A stretch of 64,000 nt of DNA from Charina bottae (GCA_023362775.1 JALMGJ010000012.1:24831001-24895000); one strand, 5' to 3'. Numbered from the stretch's first letter, positions 32,576 through 44,407 are shown. The notes: generated by a model from the sequence alone, not told the origin. Translations and numbers: made by a program.

Positions 32576-33054
32576 TTTTGGATGTTTTGCACTAAGTTGT
32601 AACTGACCTATTTAAGTGTGTTGCACAAACAAAAGAGAGTTGTCACCTAATGGGTGCAGTACATTGATGGGGAAAATCTGATTTACTGAGGAGAGATGTG
32701 TGGGGCATCTAAGCGATGGGGCATCCAAGTGATGGGGCATCTGAGATATGCAGATAAAGAGTTACAGCCAGTGTAACTTCTTCACTAGTTGCTTTTTCTC
32801 TCTTCACAATGTCTTCTGCTTCGCTGAGATCTGGACCAACAATTACTCCCTCATAAGGAGAAATGGAGCAGGCAGTTATGGGCATTGAACACAGGGAAGC
32901 ATTTAGCACCTTTCACTCACATATTTATTCTTTGCTGTAAATTACATCTTCCCTCTGTTGTTCAGAGCTGATCTAGAACTTCAAGACATTGTTTTCTATG
33001 AAGCATCTAATTCAGTTCTAGAACTAGCATAGTGGTATGAAGGTCTAAAACTAG
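32576..33054. other. Unassigned sequence
   Basis: Includes gatatgcagataaagagtta (near 32740), a phrase also present at about 30238, with its neighbours partly shared. No gene. Confidence 0.4.
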
Positions 33055-33630
33055 TCTTTCTCTCTTTCATCTGCTTAGTTGCTTCTGACTTTCAGATTAG
33101 CTTTCTCCATTCTTTCCAATATTTTGAACTTTGTTTAACATTTCTAGGTTTAAACCAGTATTTTGCTGGATGTTATCTGTCCATTGTGTTCTTTCTGGCC
33201 TTGTCTTCTAGCACCTCCAACCATTCTTAGCATACTTGATTTTTCTAAGGAGTCTGAATGCATGATATGACCAAAATAAGCCGGCTTAGCTTAATAATCT
33301 TATATTTCTGGCTTGATGTAGTATGAAATCTTGTTTATTATTTTTGCTGTCCAACATATGCACAGTAGCCATCCCCAAACCCATAATTTGAAGGAGTAGT
33401 TTTCTTATATCTGCCTTTTTTTAATTACCCAGCTTTCACAACCATAGGTAGTTATAGGAAAAACTATAGCATCTACTATGCTGCACTTGGTATTAAAACT
33501 AATGTTTTTGCTTTTCCAGAACTTGCGCATGCTAGACATTGCAGTGCACCCAAGTGATATTCTGCATTTAATTTCTACTTCAGTGTGGCCTGTTCAGTTG
33601 ATTTTGAAACTGAGGAAAATAAAGTCTTAG
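33055..33630 (-). mobile_element. Ancient diverged RTE/BovB-like LINE
   Basis: Parts align by eye with BovB C-terminal DNA: acccagctttcacaaccata parallels the BovB ..ccagctctcacagccata.., then a match to the gccaaaatactt region and to the tctgcttagttgcttctgac 3' end. Many substitutions and indels remove any open frame. It is far older than the lineage A and B copies. Confidence 0.6.
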
Positions 33631-33654
33631 ACTCGTAGGGCAGACCTCAATTCT

Positions 33655-33735
33655 GTTCACAATAATTTAGAAGGAAATCCCATTGAACTCAGTGGGACTT
33701 AATGCCAAGCAGGCATGTAGGGGGCTGCACAATAA
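33655..33735. repeat. Short reptile-type repeat, class unknown
   Basis: The phrase atcccattgaactcagtggg followed by acttaatgcc..gcaggcatgt is one I recall from many reptile sequences. Its class and limits are not known to me. Confidence 0.35.
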
Positions 33736-34236
33736 ACCAGGTATTTTTGCAGATGTGTTACAACAGGTTGATTTAGATTTTTATTTGTTGGGAAAGCTCA
33801 CAGTGGATTACTTCATGGTTTATTTAATAGACCATTATCAGTAATGGCGACACACTGAAAAGCAAGTCGTGGAAACAAACTCTAAAAATGCTCAAAATGA
33901 GAACATTAAAACCCAAGCCAAATAATAAAACTCTTTTTTTTTAAAAAAAAGTTTTCCAATATTCCAGATATTAAAATGGTAGGCCAAAAAGGGAACAGCT
34001 TAGAATGTTTTTTCAGAAAAGGCACTGAATTTATCCAGTGTGCAAATAGCAGCAGCTTCTGGGACATGTGTTCTTGCTGGATGGTGCCTTATATTGGGCT
34101 AGATTATTGACCCATCTTGGTCAGTGCTTATCTACACTACATATAAGCAACACATCTTCTCCCTGCAGCTTGCAAAAACCCTTAAATGGCCCATCCACAT
34201 TGGGAAAAGCACGCCTGTTCTTATGCTGCTAGTAGA
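33736..34236. other. Unassigned sequence
   Basis: No gene or repeat family is recognised. Confidence 0.45.
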
Positions 34237-34244
34237 GTACTGGG

Positions 34245-36128
34245 TAGGCTGACCATATTTCCTTCAGACAAAAACGGGACATTTGGGATGGCAAAACGGG
34301 ACAGGGTCTTATGCCACCTTGCCGGCCTCCAAACCCCGCCCCCCAGTCCACGCAATTGGCTCCCACCTGCAAACCCCGCCCCCGCCCCACACAATTGGCT
34401 CCCGCCTGCAAACCCCGCCCCCATCAGCGTGATTGGCTCGGATTTTATTTTTTCTTTATTTTTAAAGAGTTTTTTTTTCTTCTAGCAGTAAATGGTGCAT
34501 CAGAGCTGGTGTGTTTGGAGGAGGCCGGAGTACACACACTGTGCACACAGCACCGTCATTGGCCGGGGAACAAGGGGCAGGGATGGAGGGGATGGAGGCC
34601 CACCACTGCCCCATCCCCCTCGGGCTTGGCCGAAGGAGGGAGGAGAGTCACTGCCGCTGCCACCGCCGCAGAGCAGGAGAAGCAGGAGGAGCCGGCTGCA
34701 CTCAGCTGCTTCAACCACACCACTCCGCCCCTTGCTGCCCGCTGAAGCTCCCCAGGGTGGCCGGCTCCTGCTTCTCCAGATGCACATACACACATTTTTC
34801 TTCTTATATCTCTTTTTTCCCCCACCCCCCCTATGTTTGTATTTTTATTTTTATAGTTTATTAATCTCTACTTAATACTATATTCTTTTTGAATATATAT
34901 AGAAGAAAGAAGAAAAATTTAAATCAAGTATTTACACAATTTTTTGTTAAGAAAACTGGAGGTATTTTAATGAAATGTACGTAAGTATTGTATGGTAAAG
35001 ATTTATAAGTCAAAAACTGAATTTGAAATAAATACTTAATAAATCAGTAATATAACATAAGAGAAGAAAAAGAAAATAGTGATAAGGTTAGAAATAGATA
35101 TATATAAATAAAGTAGTTAGAAAGGGTTAGAGGAAGAAGAAGGGAAGAGGGAAACAGGGAAAATAATTTAGAATAAAGATATGTTATATGAAATATATTA
35201 GATAATGAATATTATAAATCAAATGTAAATATGTATACATAAATGTAGTTATTGTTATGTGTAGCGGCAACAACTCTCCTCCCTCGGCCAACCCCGATCA
35301 GATGCACACACACACACTCACACACTCACAGGACAGACTGCCCTCGGCAGGAGCCAGCCGCGCTGAGGGGCTTCAGCCACACCACTCCGCCCCTCGCCAC
35401 CCGCTGAAGCCCCCCAGCATGGTCAGCTCCTGCCAGGGCAGTCTGTCCTGTGAGTGTGTGAGTGTGTGTATGTGAGAAGCAGGAGCAGCCACCCTGGAGA
35501 GCTTCAGCGGGCAGCAAGGGGCGGAGTGGTGTGGCTGAAGCAGCCGAGCGCAGCCGGATTCTCCTGCTCAGCGGCCCGCCAACTCTTCTCCCTAGGCCAA
35601 GCCCGATCAGATGCGCACACATACACACACACGCACCCCATACGCTCTTTCTCCAGCCTCCCCATGACCAAATGCACCCGGACCTGTTGCAGGGAGGCTG
35701 GAGAAAGAGGGTGTGGGGTGCGTGCGTGTGTGTGTGTGCGCACGTGATTACGCTGAGCAAGTAATCTGCGCGCGTGCGCACACACACACACACACACGCA
35801 CGCACCCTCTTTCCACAACCTTCCCCTGGCCTCACCACTGCTGGGCAGACAATCTCAGGATCAGGTAAGGAGGCAGGAACCTGGACTGTGGTGCTGCTTC
35901 TGCTGCTGGGATCGCACGTGGCAACTGGGCTTCCAGTTGCCGCGCTGATAGGGCCTCTTCCGGGCTGCCTCCAATGGCAAGTCCGGCTCCAGTCCTCCTT
36001 CCTGTCTTCCTGTCCTCCTTCCCGCCGGGTTTAAAAAAGGGACAAAATTGAGATTTTGATCAAAACGACGGGAAAAATGCTAAAATAACGGGACTGTCCC
36101 GTTCAAAACGGGACGTATGGTCACCCTA
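34245..36128. mobile_element. Composite hAT element, 1.9 kb
   Basis: The ends are inverted (taggctgaccata and tatggtcacccta), with 8-bp flanks gtactggg / gtactagg (34237-34244, 36129-36136). Near both ends are runs of acgggac words typical of this hAT family. The interior joins GC-rich segments, an AT-rich 420-bp block (34830-35250), and CA/TG tracts. Several 40-100-bp pieces (the ggcttcagccacaccactcc type) recur in both orientations. No transposase frame is seen. Confidence 0.75.
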
Positions 36129-36136
36129 GTACTAGG

Positions 36137-36403
36137 ACCAGGTGAGCCAACTGAAGGCCGTAGCTTTGCTCCATTCAGTGATCTCAATGCAGCTGACATT
36201 ATGCTTTCTATGGCTAATAGCAGCAAGAATGTTGGTAATACCTGTTCTTCCTCAGAGCCACCAGCCTTATCACAGGCAGAATTCCATAGCACCAAGGTCT
36301 GTACATTTAACATATACCACCTACATTTTATATTTTAGATATAATCCCATTTGCTATTTAAGAAATGTTTGGCCTTAAAAGCCACTATTATTATGTTAAA
36401 TTG
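36137..36403. other. Unassigned sequence
   Basis: No feature is recognised between the composite hAT element and BovB. Confidence 0.45.
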
Positions 36404-36870
36404 TTGTTGTTGTTGTTGTTCAGTCGTTTAGTCGTCTCCGACTCTTCGTGACCTCAGGGACCACAGCACGCCAGGCCTTCCTGTCCTCCACTGTCTCTCG
36501 GAGTTTACTCAAATTCATGTTCATCACATCGGTGATGCTATCTAACCATCTCATCCTCTGCTGTCCCCTTCTCCTTTTGCCTTCAGTCTTTCCCAGCATC
36601 AGGGTCTTTTCCAGTGAGTCCTCTCTTCGCATTAGGTGGCCAGAGTATTTGAGCTTCAGCTTCAGGATCTGTCCTTCCAATGAGCAGTCAGGGTTGATTT
36701 CCTTTAGGATTGACTGATTTGACCTCCTTGCAGGCCAAGGGACTCTCAAGAGTCTTCTCCAGCACCACAGTTCGAAAGCATCAGTTCTTCGGCGCTCAGC
36801 CTTCCTTATGGTCCAACTCTCACAGCTATACATTACTACTGGGAAAACCATAGCTTTAATTATACGGACC
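36404..36870 (-). mobile_element. BovB LINE 3' fragment, lineage B
   Basis: The minus strand gives an open 143-codon stretch with ELWCWRRLLRVPWPARR and MNLSKLRETVEDRKAW. The 3' end at the left is extended by (GTT)n. It is 5'-truncated before the RT core and inactive. Confidence 0.9.
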
Positions 36871-37792
36871 TTTTAGAGAGTTTTTATGTGAAGTTTACAT
36901 AAAGAGCAACAGTGAAGTGGGCCCCTTTCTTTGCTCAACAGATGTTCCCTCCTCACCTTTTTAAGGAGTGTGCTCAAGCCTCCATACTCAGTGATCAATC
37001 AGCTGCTCCTTCCACACAACAGAAAGAAAAAAATGCATTTCCTTGACATGTATCCATGTGGCCAGTGGGGGAAGGCCTAATTAACTTTACAGACAGAGAT
37101 ATCTCATTATAAGCAGGAGTGGGTGAAAAAGTATTCGGCAGGAAATCAATTTATTCAGTGCAGGGAGGGGGGAATCAAGTAATTCCGTCACTATCCATTT
37201 AATTTTATAACTCCATTTCATTAATATTTATTAATGTAATTTAAATTTTTCCTGGCCCAACTTTAGTGGAGTGGGCTACAGCCTTCAGCTTTTGACTCAG
37301 CCCAACATGGATTCCTATCTCTGTATCTCCCATAGGCTTTAAAAGACCCACTTTCACAAAATCCAAATTTCTGAAAAGTATGAACCATCAAATATGTTGT
37401 TTGCTTCCCTGATTGTAAACTGCTTAGAAATACTAATAATAACATGGAAAATACATTATTTTCCTTCTTCTCACAAAGGTGTCATCGATTTGGAAACAGC
37501 CAAGCTAGATGTGTTTTGTCAAACTGTATTCAAAGTCAGTTTCCCACTGAGCTGGAAGATGAGGAGGTATCTTGAGAGCTAGGAAATCATATCCTTAAGT
37601 AAATCTCTATTTCTAGAAAGGATGACAGATAGTGTCAGACAATTTATAAACAGAAAATATGGATGGGAGCCAAGTAAGGGATGCCATAGGCTTCTGGGTG
37701 AAAAAATAAAAGTCTGCACCATCTGCATAGGCCATATTACTGCTTAAATGCTTTTTTCAAGGCCACGTTTGACTTACATATGCAGCTTCCAT
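36871..37792. other. Unassigned sequence
   Basis: No gene or repeat family is recognised. Confidence 0.45.
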
Positions 37793-37793
37793 C

Positions 37794-37832
<39 letters not shown>

Positions 37833-37845
37833 CATCTATCTATCA
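37793..37845. repeat. (ATCT)n microsatellite at an L2 tail
   Basis: Eleven or more ATCT units, one changed to ATCC, directly before the L2-like 3' end at 37846. The tail probably seeded the tract. Confidence 0.95.
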
Positions 37846-38120
37846 CATTTGTATCCCGCCCATCTCCCCCACAAGGAGGGACCCTGGGCAGCTCACAGCA
37901 AAAATTTAAAGTCAATAAAAACTATAAATATCAATAAAAACAAAATGTACATATATATATTACACAGTTTGATCCAGGGATGGTAGGTCTCATCCCATCG
38001 GTCGATAAGGCTGGACACGGCAGATCTAAGGGGCCAGCCAACCCCAAGACTGGCTGTTCCCCTCCCCTCCCCAAGCATGGTGACATAACCAGGTCTTTAG
38101 GTTTTTTCTAAAGTCCAGGA
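37846..38120 (-). mobile_element. L2-like LINE 3' end
   Basis: Minus-strand L2-like terminus (plus: tatcccgcccatctccccca and gaccctgggcagctcacag), then 3' UTR with ggtcgataaggctgg and ccaggtctttaggttttttc. It is 5'-truncated and has no coding part. Confidence 0.7.
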
Positions 38121-39003
38121 GAGAGGGGGCCGATCTTATTTCAGGAGGTAGAATTGTATTGTAGTTTGGAATAGAATTTAGGCAATGGGTACAAGGAAGC
38201 TATTGTATAAATCAGGGCATTGGTGTATTTACTCCATAGGGCCCTGCAGAGTAGGTACAGATGAAGGCAAAACATTGGGATTTCTTTGAGTTCTTGTTCA
38301 TTTGGTGTGCAGCAGATTTTTTTTAAAAATCTGCCAAGAACTCATTTTTGTTCTTATCTGTCCTAATATATGCATATTGGTACTGTATATGCTTTTCCCA
38401 ATACGTGTGTGTTCCAAGCAACATTTCCTAATGCTTTTTTTCTAGAACAGAGTTTTGAGGGGTGCATTTTCCCTTAATGTATGCAGCGTAATGCATTTTT
38501 CTCTTTTTGGAGAGCTATATCCCACATTCTGAAAAAAATGAGATTTTGAAGTATTAATGTATTTTTGATTTGCTTATTGGAACTGGAATATGAATCCAGT
38601 ACAAATCAAACTATTTTTCCTTTATCCCTACCAATGAATGGTAGCAGCTTTCAGGATCTTCAGCAGGAATTTTTCTCTGGTTTTTTCTACTGGATATGCC
38701 AAGAAGTAAATCAGAGACTTTTTGCTTACTCCAGGTTCTTCACATACTGGAAATATTGAACAGATTTGCAGTGTTCTGTTTACATGTCATGTTCCATCTG
38801 TTCTCTAATAAACAGGCAGTAGATATAATTCATTTCCCCTTCCGAAAAAGCAGAGTAAATTTGGTCATGTTGAAAGCAGACACTTGAGAGCATCCAAATT
38901 GATTCACACCACATTCTGGGCTTCGCTACAGTGGGCTTGGACAGTATGTGATTCAGCAGTTATTGTCTTAGCATTGTTGTGTGAATCAATACATCACTTT
39001 AAC
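38121..39003. other. Unassigned sequence
   Basis: No gene or repeat family is recognised. Confidence 0.45.
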
Positions 39004-39017
39004 GCATAATAGAGTTT

Positions 39018-39091
39018 GCCAGAACACAGCCACACAGCCCAGAAAACCCACAACAACCATCAGATTCCGGCCGTGAAAGCCTTCGACTATA
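39018..39091 (+). mobile_element. Penelope-like 3' fragment, 74 bp
   Basis: The fragment shares its sequence from gccagaacac to cttcgactata with the 3' end of the insertion at 44212-44407. It has its own 13-bp target duplication, CATAATAGAGTTT (39005-39017, 39092-39104). The common 3' end and variable 5' end show target-primed insertion with 5' truncation. The Penelope assignment is inferred from the 44.3 kb copy. Confidence 0.65.
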
Positions 39092-39198
39092 CATAATAGA
39101 GTTTATTTGAATGAGTGTAACATATTATGTACTTTAATCCAGGGTCAAGAATGTTGGGTGACCCCAACCAATGAGTTTCATGGTAAATAGAGATTATT

Positions 39199-39257
39199 AT
39201 TTCTTCTTCTTCTTCTTCTTCTTCTTCTTCTTCTTCTTCTTCTTCTTCTTCTTCTTC

Positions 39258-39295
<38 letters not shown>
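39199..39295. repeat. (TTC)n-(ATC)n microsatellite
   Basis: About 20 TTC units followed by about 12 ATC units. A second ATGATG/ATCATC patch lies near 39320-39350. Confidence 0.95.
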
Positions 39296-39297
<2 letters not shown>

Positions 39298-39394
39298 CAG
39301 CATAAAGACTGAGATATTCATCTGATGAATATGATGATGATCATCATCATGTTTAAAAACTAATATGGAACAGAAGAAATATTAAGTGAATTTG

Positions 39395-39460
39395 AATATT
39401 TTATTTATTTGTTCAATTTATATCACTGCCCATCTCCCCCCACAAGGGGACTCTATGCAA
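39395..39460 (-). mobile_element. L2-like LINE 3' tail
   Basis: ttatttatttgttcaattta followed by tcactgcccatctccccc and ggggactct marks a short minus-strand L2-like end. Confidence 0.6.
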
Positions 39461-40650
39461 AAATGCAAAATGGATCCATGAAAACCTAGGCAATTTTAAC
39501 TCTAAGAGAATAGTGGAGTGAAGTCCCCAATCAGAGGAGCATCCATGTTCCTCAGAATCAAAAAACAAAAATTAAGCCCAGATTTAAAGTCTAAAAAGTC
39601 ATGCATCATCCAAAGAGTGAGGGAAGATGATGGAAGATGTGGAACTGGATCCTACAAGGGACTCAACCTTGAATTTGCTGTCAGAGTAGTGGGAGCAGCC
39701 AATAATGCCAAGAAGGTTGAATGAGTAGAGTAGATTTTGTGGGGATGTACCTGCTCAGTGATGAAGATAAGGAGTATCAAGCAACAATGCCCAGGACTGA
39801 AAACCGATTGCAGACCTTACCACATTTGATTTCATTGCCTTTCTGTGTTGATCCCTACATCTCGTTCATCTGTCCATAATGGCTCACTATCACAACAGAT
39901 ACATTTCAGCAGGAACCAACACTTCAGCCACCACACTACAATGACACTTCACACCACACTCTGCTTAAAGGAAATGAACATGAAAATAAGCAAACCTATT
40001 TAAGAAAGGTTGTGACCTTACATATTAGACTTCTCCCACTCTTTTGAATGTTTATTCAATGACTCTAGTTAGTTACTCTGATTTTTTTTATTAGGGCAAG
40101 GTGCAACATTTCAGTACCATTCTGCCATCATTCCTAAGGATAGAACAGGGAGTAACATTACTGGTAAAAATTCAGGATAGAAATCTCCCAAATAAATAAA
40201 TAACGCATAAGAACATAGGCCGCTCTTACTTATTAACTATTTAAAAAGTTGTCCTTTTGTGTGTTTTTTCCTCCTTTCAGTACAATGATTCTGTCAAGAT
40301 CAATTGGAGTTTAGGGAAGAGAGGCTGCATGCTATGCCTCCATTTAAGTACACCCTGCTTAAAGATATTCATTAACATTATATCTCTCATTCCATTTTCT
40401 ATTATGTTCTAGGGAAGTCAGTTCCATCATTTCTGTTCAATAAAATTACTCAGTAAAAAGCCCAATTTTAAAAAATCTCAGCTCAGCAAAAAGAATGTTG
40501 CTCCATTCAGAATAATTTACCTTTGTATGTGGTGGTATTTTTGTGACAAATTTTAAATTAATTTTCTCCTTTATCGGTAAAGAGAGTTGTATTCATGCCA
40601 TCAACCAGCCAAGTTAATACATGGGGAACAAACTGATTCTACTTTGGATT
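39461..40650. other. Unassigned sequence
   Basis: About 1.2 kb without a recognised gene or repeat. The frame at 39518-39724 has no known motif. Confidence 0.45.
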
Positions 40651-40936
<286 letters not shown>

Positions 40937-40979
40937 GGTATATGCTCCCTAATTAAAGAGTCTGGCTGGCTTTCAACAC

Positions 40980-41465
40980 ATTAAAAAAATAAAACATCCA
41001 AATACAACGAGTTCACAAATAATCAATAAATCAACAATTAAATCCAACATAAAACCTACAACAGCCCCCTTCATCACCCTTATTCCCAAAGGCTGGGCAA
41101 AAAGTTGTATTTTGACTGGGTTCTGAAAAGTGGGAGGGATAGATTCTGATGATGGAAGACATCATAAAGCCAGGGCTGTCACAGAAAAAGCTTATTTTTT
41201 TCCCCCAGAACCTCACTCCCTTCGCCTTCTGAGGAGATTTTCAGTATACCCTATAAGCTCACATGTAGAATAGGGGCAGAGTGTACTTGTAGAGGTTGAT
41301 CCTGCAAGTAACCAGGGCCTGACCCCAATGGGGCATTATAGATAATAAGCAGCACTCTGACATGTACCCAGAAACAAACTAAGTGACACCTGCAATAGAG
41401 GAGTTGTCTTGCTGAAGTGGTTCTCACTCACTAGCATATGGACAGTGGCATTTTGCATATCATAT
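40980..41465 (-). mobile_element. L2-like LINE 3' UTR, degraded
   Basis: The phrase atgtacccagaaacaaacta and the nearby tgacacctgcaat match in order the cggaagcaaactggcaccca region of the element at 5801-6618. The A/T-rich terminal part lies next to the microsatellite at 40936. Confidence 0.5.
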
Positions 41466-41472
41466 TGTAATG

Positions 41473-41823
41473 CAGAGCTTTCCAAATTGTGTGTCGGGAC
41501 ACGTTAGTGTGTCGGCTGCAGTGTCTGGGTGTGTCGTGGCTGCCGCTGCCTCCGAGCCCTGCCAGGATTCCACGCAGGTCCTAGTGCCTGCCTTGTGCCT
41601 TGCTGCCTCCAAACCTGCCCTGCCAGGATTCCACGCAGGTCCTAGTGCCTGCCTTGTGCCTTGCTGCCTCCACACCTGCTGTGATTCCGTGCAGGTCCTA
41701 GTGCCTGCCTTGTGCCCTGCTGTAAGAGTGTGTCACGAAATGATGCCCTGCTGTAAGAGTGTGTCGCGAAATGATGCATGTCTAAAAAGTGTGTCACCAA
41801 CATGAAAAGTTTGGAAAGCTCTG
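41473..41823. mobile_element. hAT element with tandem interior, inverted copy
   Basis: Ends cagagctttccaaattgtgt and agtttggaaagctctg define the same family as 21285-21633 in the other orientation. About three units of cacgcaggtcctagtgcctg plus neighbours fill the middle, and a ~38-bp tract (gccctgctgtaagagtgtgt) is doubled. The flanking 8 bp agree only partly, so the insertion is older or altered. Confidence 0.8.
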
Positions 41824-42502
41824 GTCTAGTGGTTAAGGTGCTGGGCTATAAACATACCTACAGGTGTTCCCCTTTCATCTTCGAATTAATGTAATGCAAT
41901 ATAATACTGATTTTCAACATGAGAAAAAAAATCTAATTTCCAAACTCTGAATTGAATTCACTGGGAAAAACATACAGAATTGCCGATGTGTTTGTTTGAT
42001 CATAGAGAAAACCTATCTATGTGGTCGCTAGGACTCGAAAATGACTCATAATCAAACAATCAATCAAATTTGTTTGAGGGCTTCCTCAAGAAATCTGGGG
42101 GGATCACTGTTGAAAAGGGGATGTTTAACTAGTTAGATTTTCTAAAGCAGAAATTTTTATATCATAACACAAGTCCCACCCATTTTCTACATATACATCA
42201 TGATGTCGTACTTATGTCCACATGGGGAGGAGCATTCTCATAAAGATAGAATATAAGAAATATCTATCCCATTCTTTTTCCCACTAATTATTTAGCCAAT
42301 ATTTTATATCCAGGTTATAGAAAAGACTATACACTTGCCAGATTTAAAGTTCTGCTTTCCACCTTATTGGAAAGAAGTTCTAGTAATATTCTTCTGCAAG
42401 AACATCTGTCACCTGGTCCAGTGGGGAAATTAGGCAGTATGAGGTTTTTTGATGCCCTTTTTATATGGCTTGGCAAACTGATCTAATAAAGTTTCTTCGA
42501 GA
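41824..42502. other. Unassigned sequence with a short SINE head remnant
   Basis: ggtctagtggttaaggtgct at 41823-41843 is a tRNA-SINE head fragment. The rest shows no gene. The hairpin-like words near 42175-42235 (agtcccacccattttc and atggggagg) resemble the short elements at 12.2 and 49.2 kb. Confidence 0.4.
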
Positions 42503-42715
42503 GCTGGTTTGGCGTAGTGGTTAAGGCACCAGGCTAGAAACCAGGAGACCGTGAGTTCTAGCCCCACCTTGGGCACAAAGCCAGCTGGGTGAACTTGGGC
42601 CAGTCCCTTTCTTTCAGCCCTAGGAAGAGGAAGGCAAGGGCAAAACACTTCTGAAATCTTGCCAAGAAAACTGCAGGGGCTTGTCTAGGCGGTCAACTGG
42701 AAGGCACAAGAAAGG
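42503..42715 (+). mobile_element. tRNA-SINE, parental type of the tandem SINEs
   Basis: The head gtttggcgtagtggttaagg and B-box region gtgagttctagcc lead to gggtgaacttgggccagtcc, then tcagccctaggaagagg and gcaaaacacttctgaaatct. The body between the two AAACCA-like sites (42538-42543 and 42642-42647) corresponds to one unit of the 102-bp tandem repeats at 43.6 and 62.1 kb. Confidence 0.75.
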
Positions 42716-43544
42716 GAAAGAGAAAAACTAACAGTCAAGGGACTTCAGAAGAAGCAGATACTCTCATTTTAGCTGGTAGTTCCTTGGTAATCTCTAGAAG
42801 AATTGCTGCATTCTGTTCAATCACTATTGCTATGTGTTGTTTATTATTAGAATTACACTGTTTATGTCTTAATTTAAGAGATATATTAGTGAAGCTCACA
42901 TCCCTTTCTTTACTTATTTTTCTCTGTGCATGCATTTTTCTAACTATATGTGATCTTTGACTCTAAATAAATAAATAATCTGTGCCATTCCCACCCTGAG
43001 CATCTTGGAGAACAGATGAGATGTGATACAGATGCAATGAAAAAGATGTATACCACAAAACAATGTAATGCATTTGTCAAGTGGCTAAAACTGAATGCTT
43101 GTATGTTGACGGGGCTCCTGGAAGATTCCAGGAGAGGCGTCCACGTCTGCTTTCCCAAATCAGATGCTCCTCCAGATGTTTTAGGATTTCAGTTTCCAGA
43201 ATTTCACATGTAGAGGACACTGGGTTGAAGAAAACTGACTTCTACAAGCAACTCACCAAAATGGTTCTGAAGTACCAAACTTCAGGTTGAATCAGTTGTT
43301 AAACACAGTTTATAATGGAAGCTGGTTTGGTAGTATGCTTTCCAATAAGTCGGTCCATTTGTCCATCTTGCTCAATATTATTTCTTAACAGGCACAGCTT
43401 TCCAATCCCACTCCTAACTAGGGATGCTGAAAACTGAACTTGGATCTTCATCTGTTAAAAGCCAGGATACTGCATAGGAAGCCATCTTCCAACAGGTCAG
43501 ACTAGTTGCTTATCTGGACTAGTATAGTCTGCTCTAACTTACTT
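42716..43544. other. Unassigned sequence
   Basis: No gene or repeat family is recognised. Confidence 0.45.
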
Positions 43545-43990
43545 ACTTACTTATTTATTTAATTTTTATCCCGCCTTTATTATTTTTATAAATAACTCAA
43601 GGCGGCGAACATACCTAATACTCCTTCCTCCTCTTCTTTTCCCCACAACAACAACCCTGTGAGGTGAGTTGGGCTGAGAGAGAGGGACTGGCCCAAGGTC
43701 ACCCAGCCGGCTTTCAGGCTTAAGGCGGGACTAGAACTTTCAGTCTCCTGGTTTGCTATTGGCTCCTTCCTAGGGCTGAGAGACAGGGACTGGCCCAAGG
43801 TCACCCAGCCAGCTTTCATGCCTAAGGCGGGACTAGAATTCTCAGTCTCCTGGTTTGCCATTGGCTCCTTCCTAGGGCGCAGAGAGAGAGTGACTGGCCC
43901 AAGGTCACCCAGCCGGCTTTCATGCCTAAGGCGGGACTAGAACTCACAGACTCCTGGTTTCTAGCCCAGCACCTTAACCACTAGACCAAA
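43545..43990 (-). mobile_element. tRNA-SINE with internal tandem units
   Basis: In sense (minus) order: tRNA-like head, about three units of the ~102-bp body, then a final body with the ctcacagggttgttgttgtg segment and an L2-like 3' tail. Units are separated by the words ccaatggcaaaccaggag. Each carries its own tRNA-like B region and gggtgaccttgggccagtc. Confidence 0.8.
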
Positions 43991-44211
43991 CTTGCAGCAG
44001 CAGCCCTTTCTTCTTCCTTTTACTGTTTCTATACTGCAGCCTTTCTCAACCTTTTGACCCTGGAGGAACCCTTGAAATATTTTTCAGACTTCGGGGACCC
44101 CTGCACATTCAGGCTCAAATATCGGCCAGAAGTTACAAAATTATTATATCCATTTCATGTGTAGGCCTGTATATGTGCATTAACAGTGTTCTTTAACTTA
44201 AAATAAAGAAA

Positions 44212-44407
44212 GAAATAAACACCAGCAGGAACACACACCCTCCACTTGGGCACAGAGAGAATCTTCTAGCTGTGCTCCTGTCCTCTGAAGATGCCAGCCA
44301 CAGCGACTGGCGAAACGTTAGGAACCAAAACTGCCAGAACACGGCCACACAGCCTGGAAAACCCACAACAACCATCAGATTCTGGCCGTGAAAGCCTTCG
44401 ACTATAC
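44212..44407 (+). mobile_element. Penelope-like 3' region with hammerhead motif
   Basis: This 196-bp insertion lies between AAAGAAA copies (44205-44211, 44408-44414). It contains a hammerhead-like motif at 44281-44323 and ends gtgaaagccttcgactata, as at 39091. Hammerhead motifs of this short-helix-III kind are known from Penelope-like elements. The classification rests on the motif and the shared 3' end and needs a search. Confidence 0.6.
44281..44323 (+). ncRNA. Hammerhead-ribozyme-like motif
   Basis: Stem I TCCT (44281-44284) pairs with AGGA (44320-44323). The core box CTGAAGA (44285-44291) is followed by one unpaired T, stem II GCCAG/CTGGC (44293-44297, 44307-44311), box GAAA (44312-44315) and CGTT. 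GTT gives an allowed GUH cleavage site after 44319. Helix III is not closed inside one copy but ACGT is self-complementary, so a dimer is likely. The extra T before stem II departs from the textbook core. Confidence 0.55.

Noticed and set aside
34221..35838. Multiple overlapping frames of 60-170 codons
   Set aside because: Low-complexity CA/TG and GC-rich DNA inside the composite hAT element; no consistent frame or known motif.
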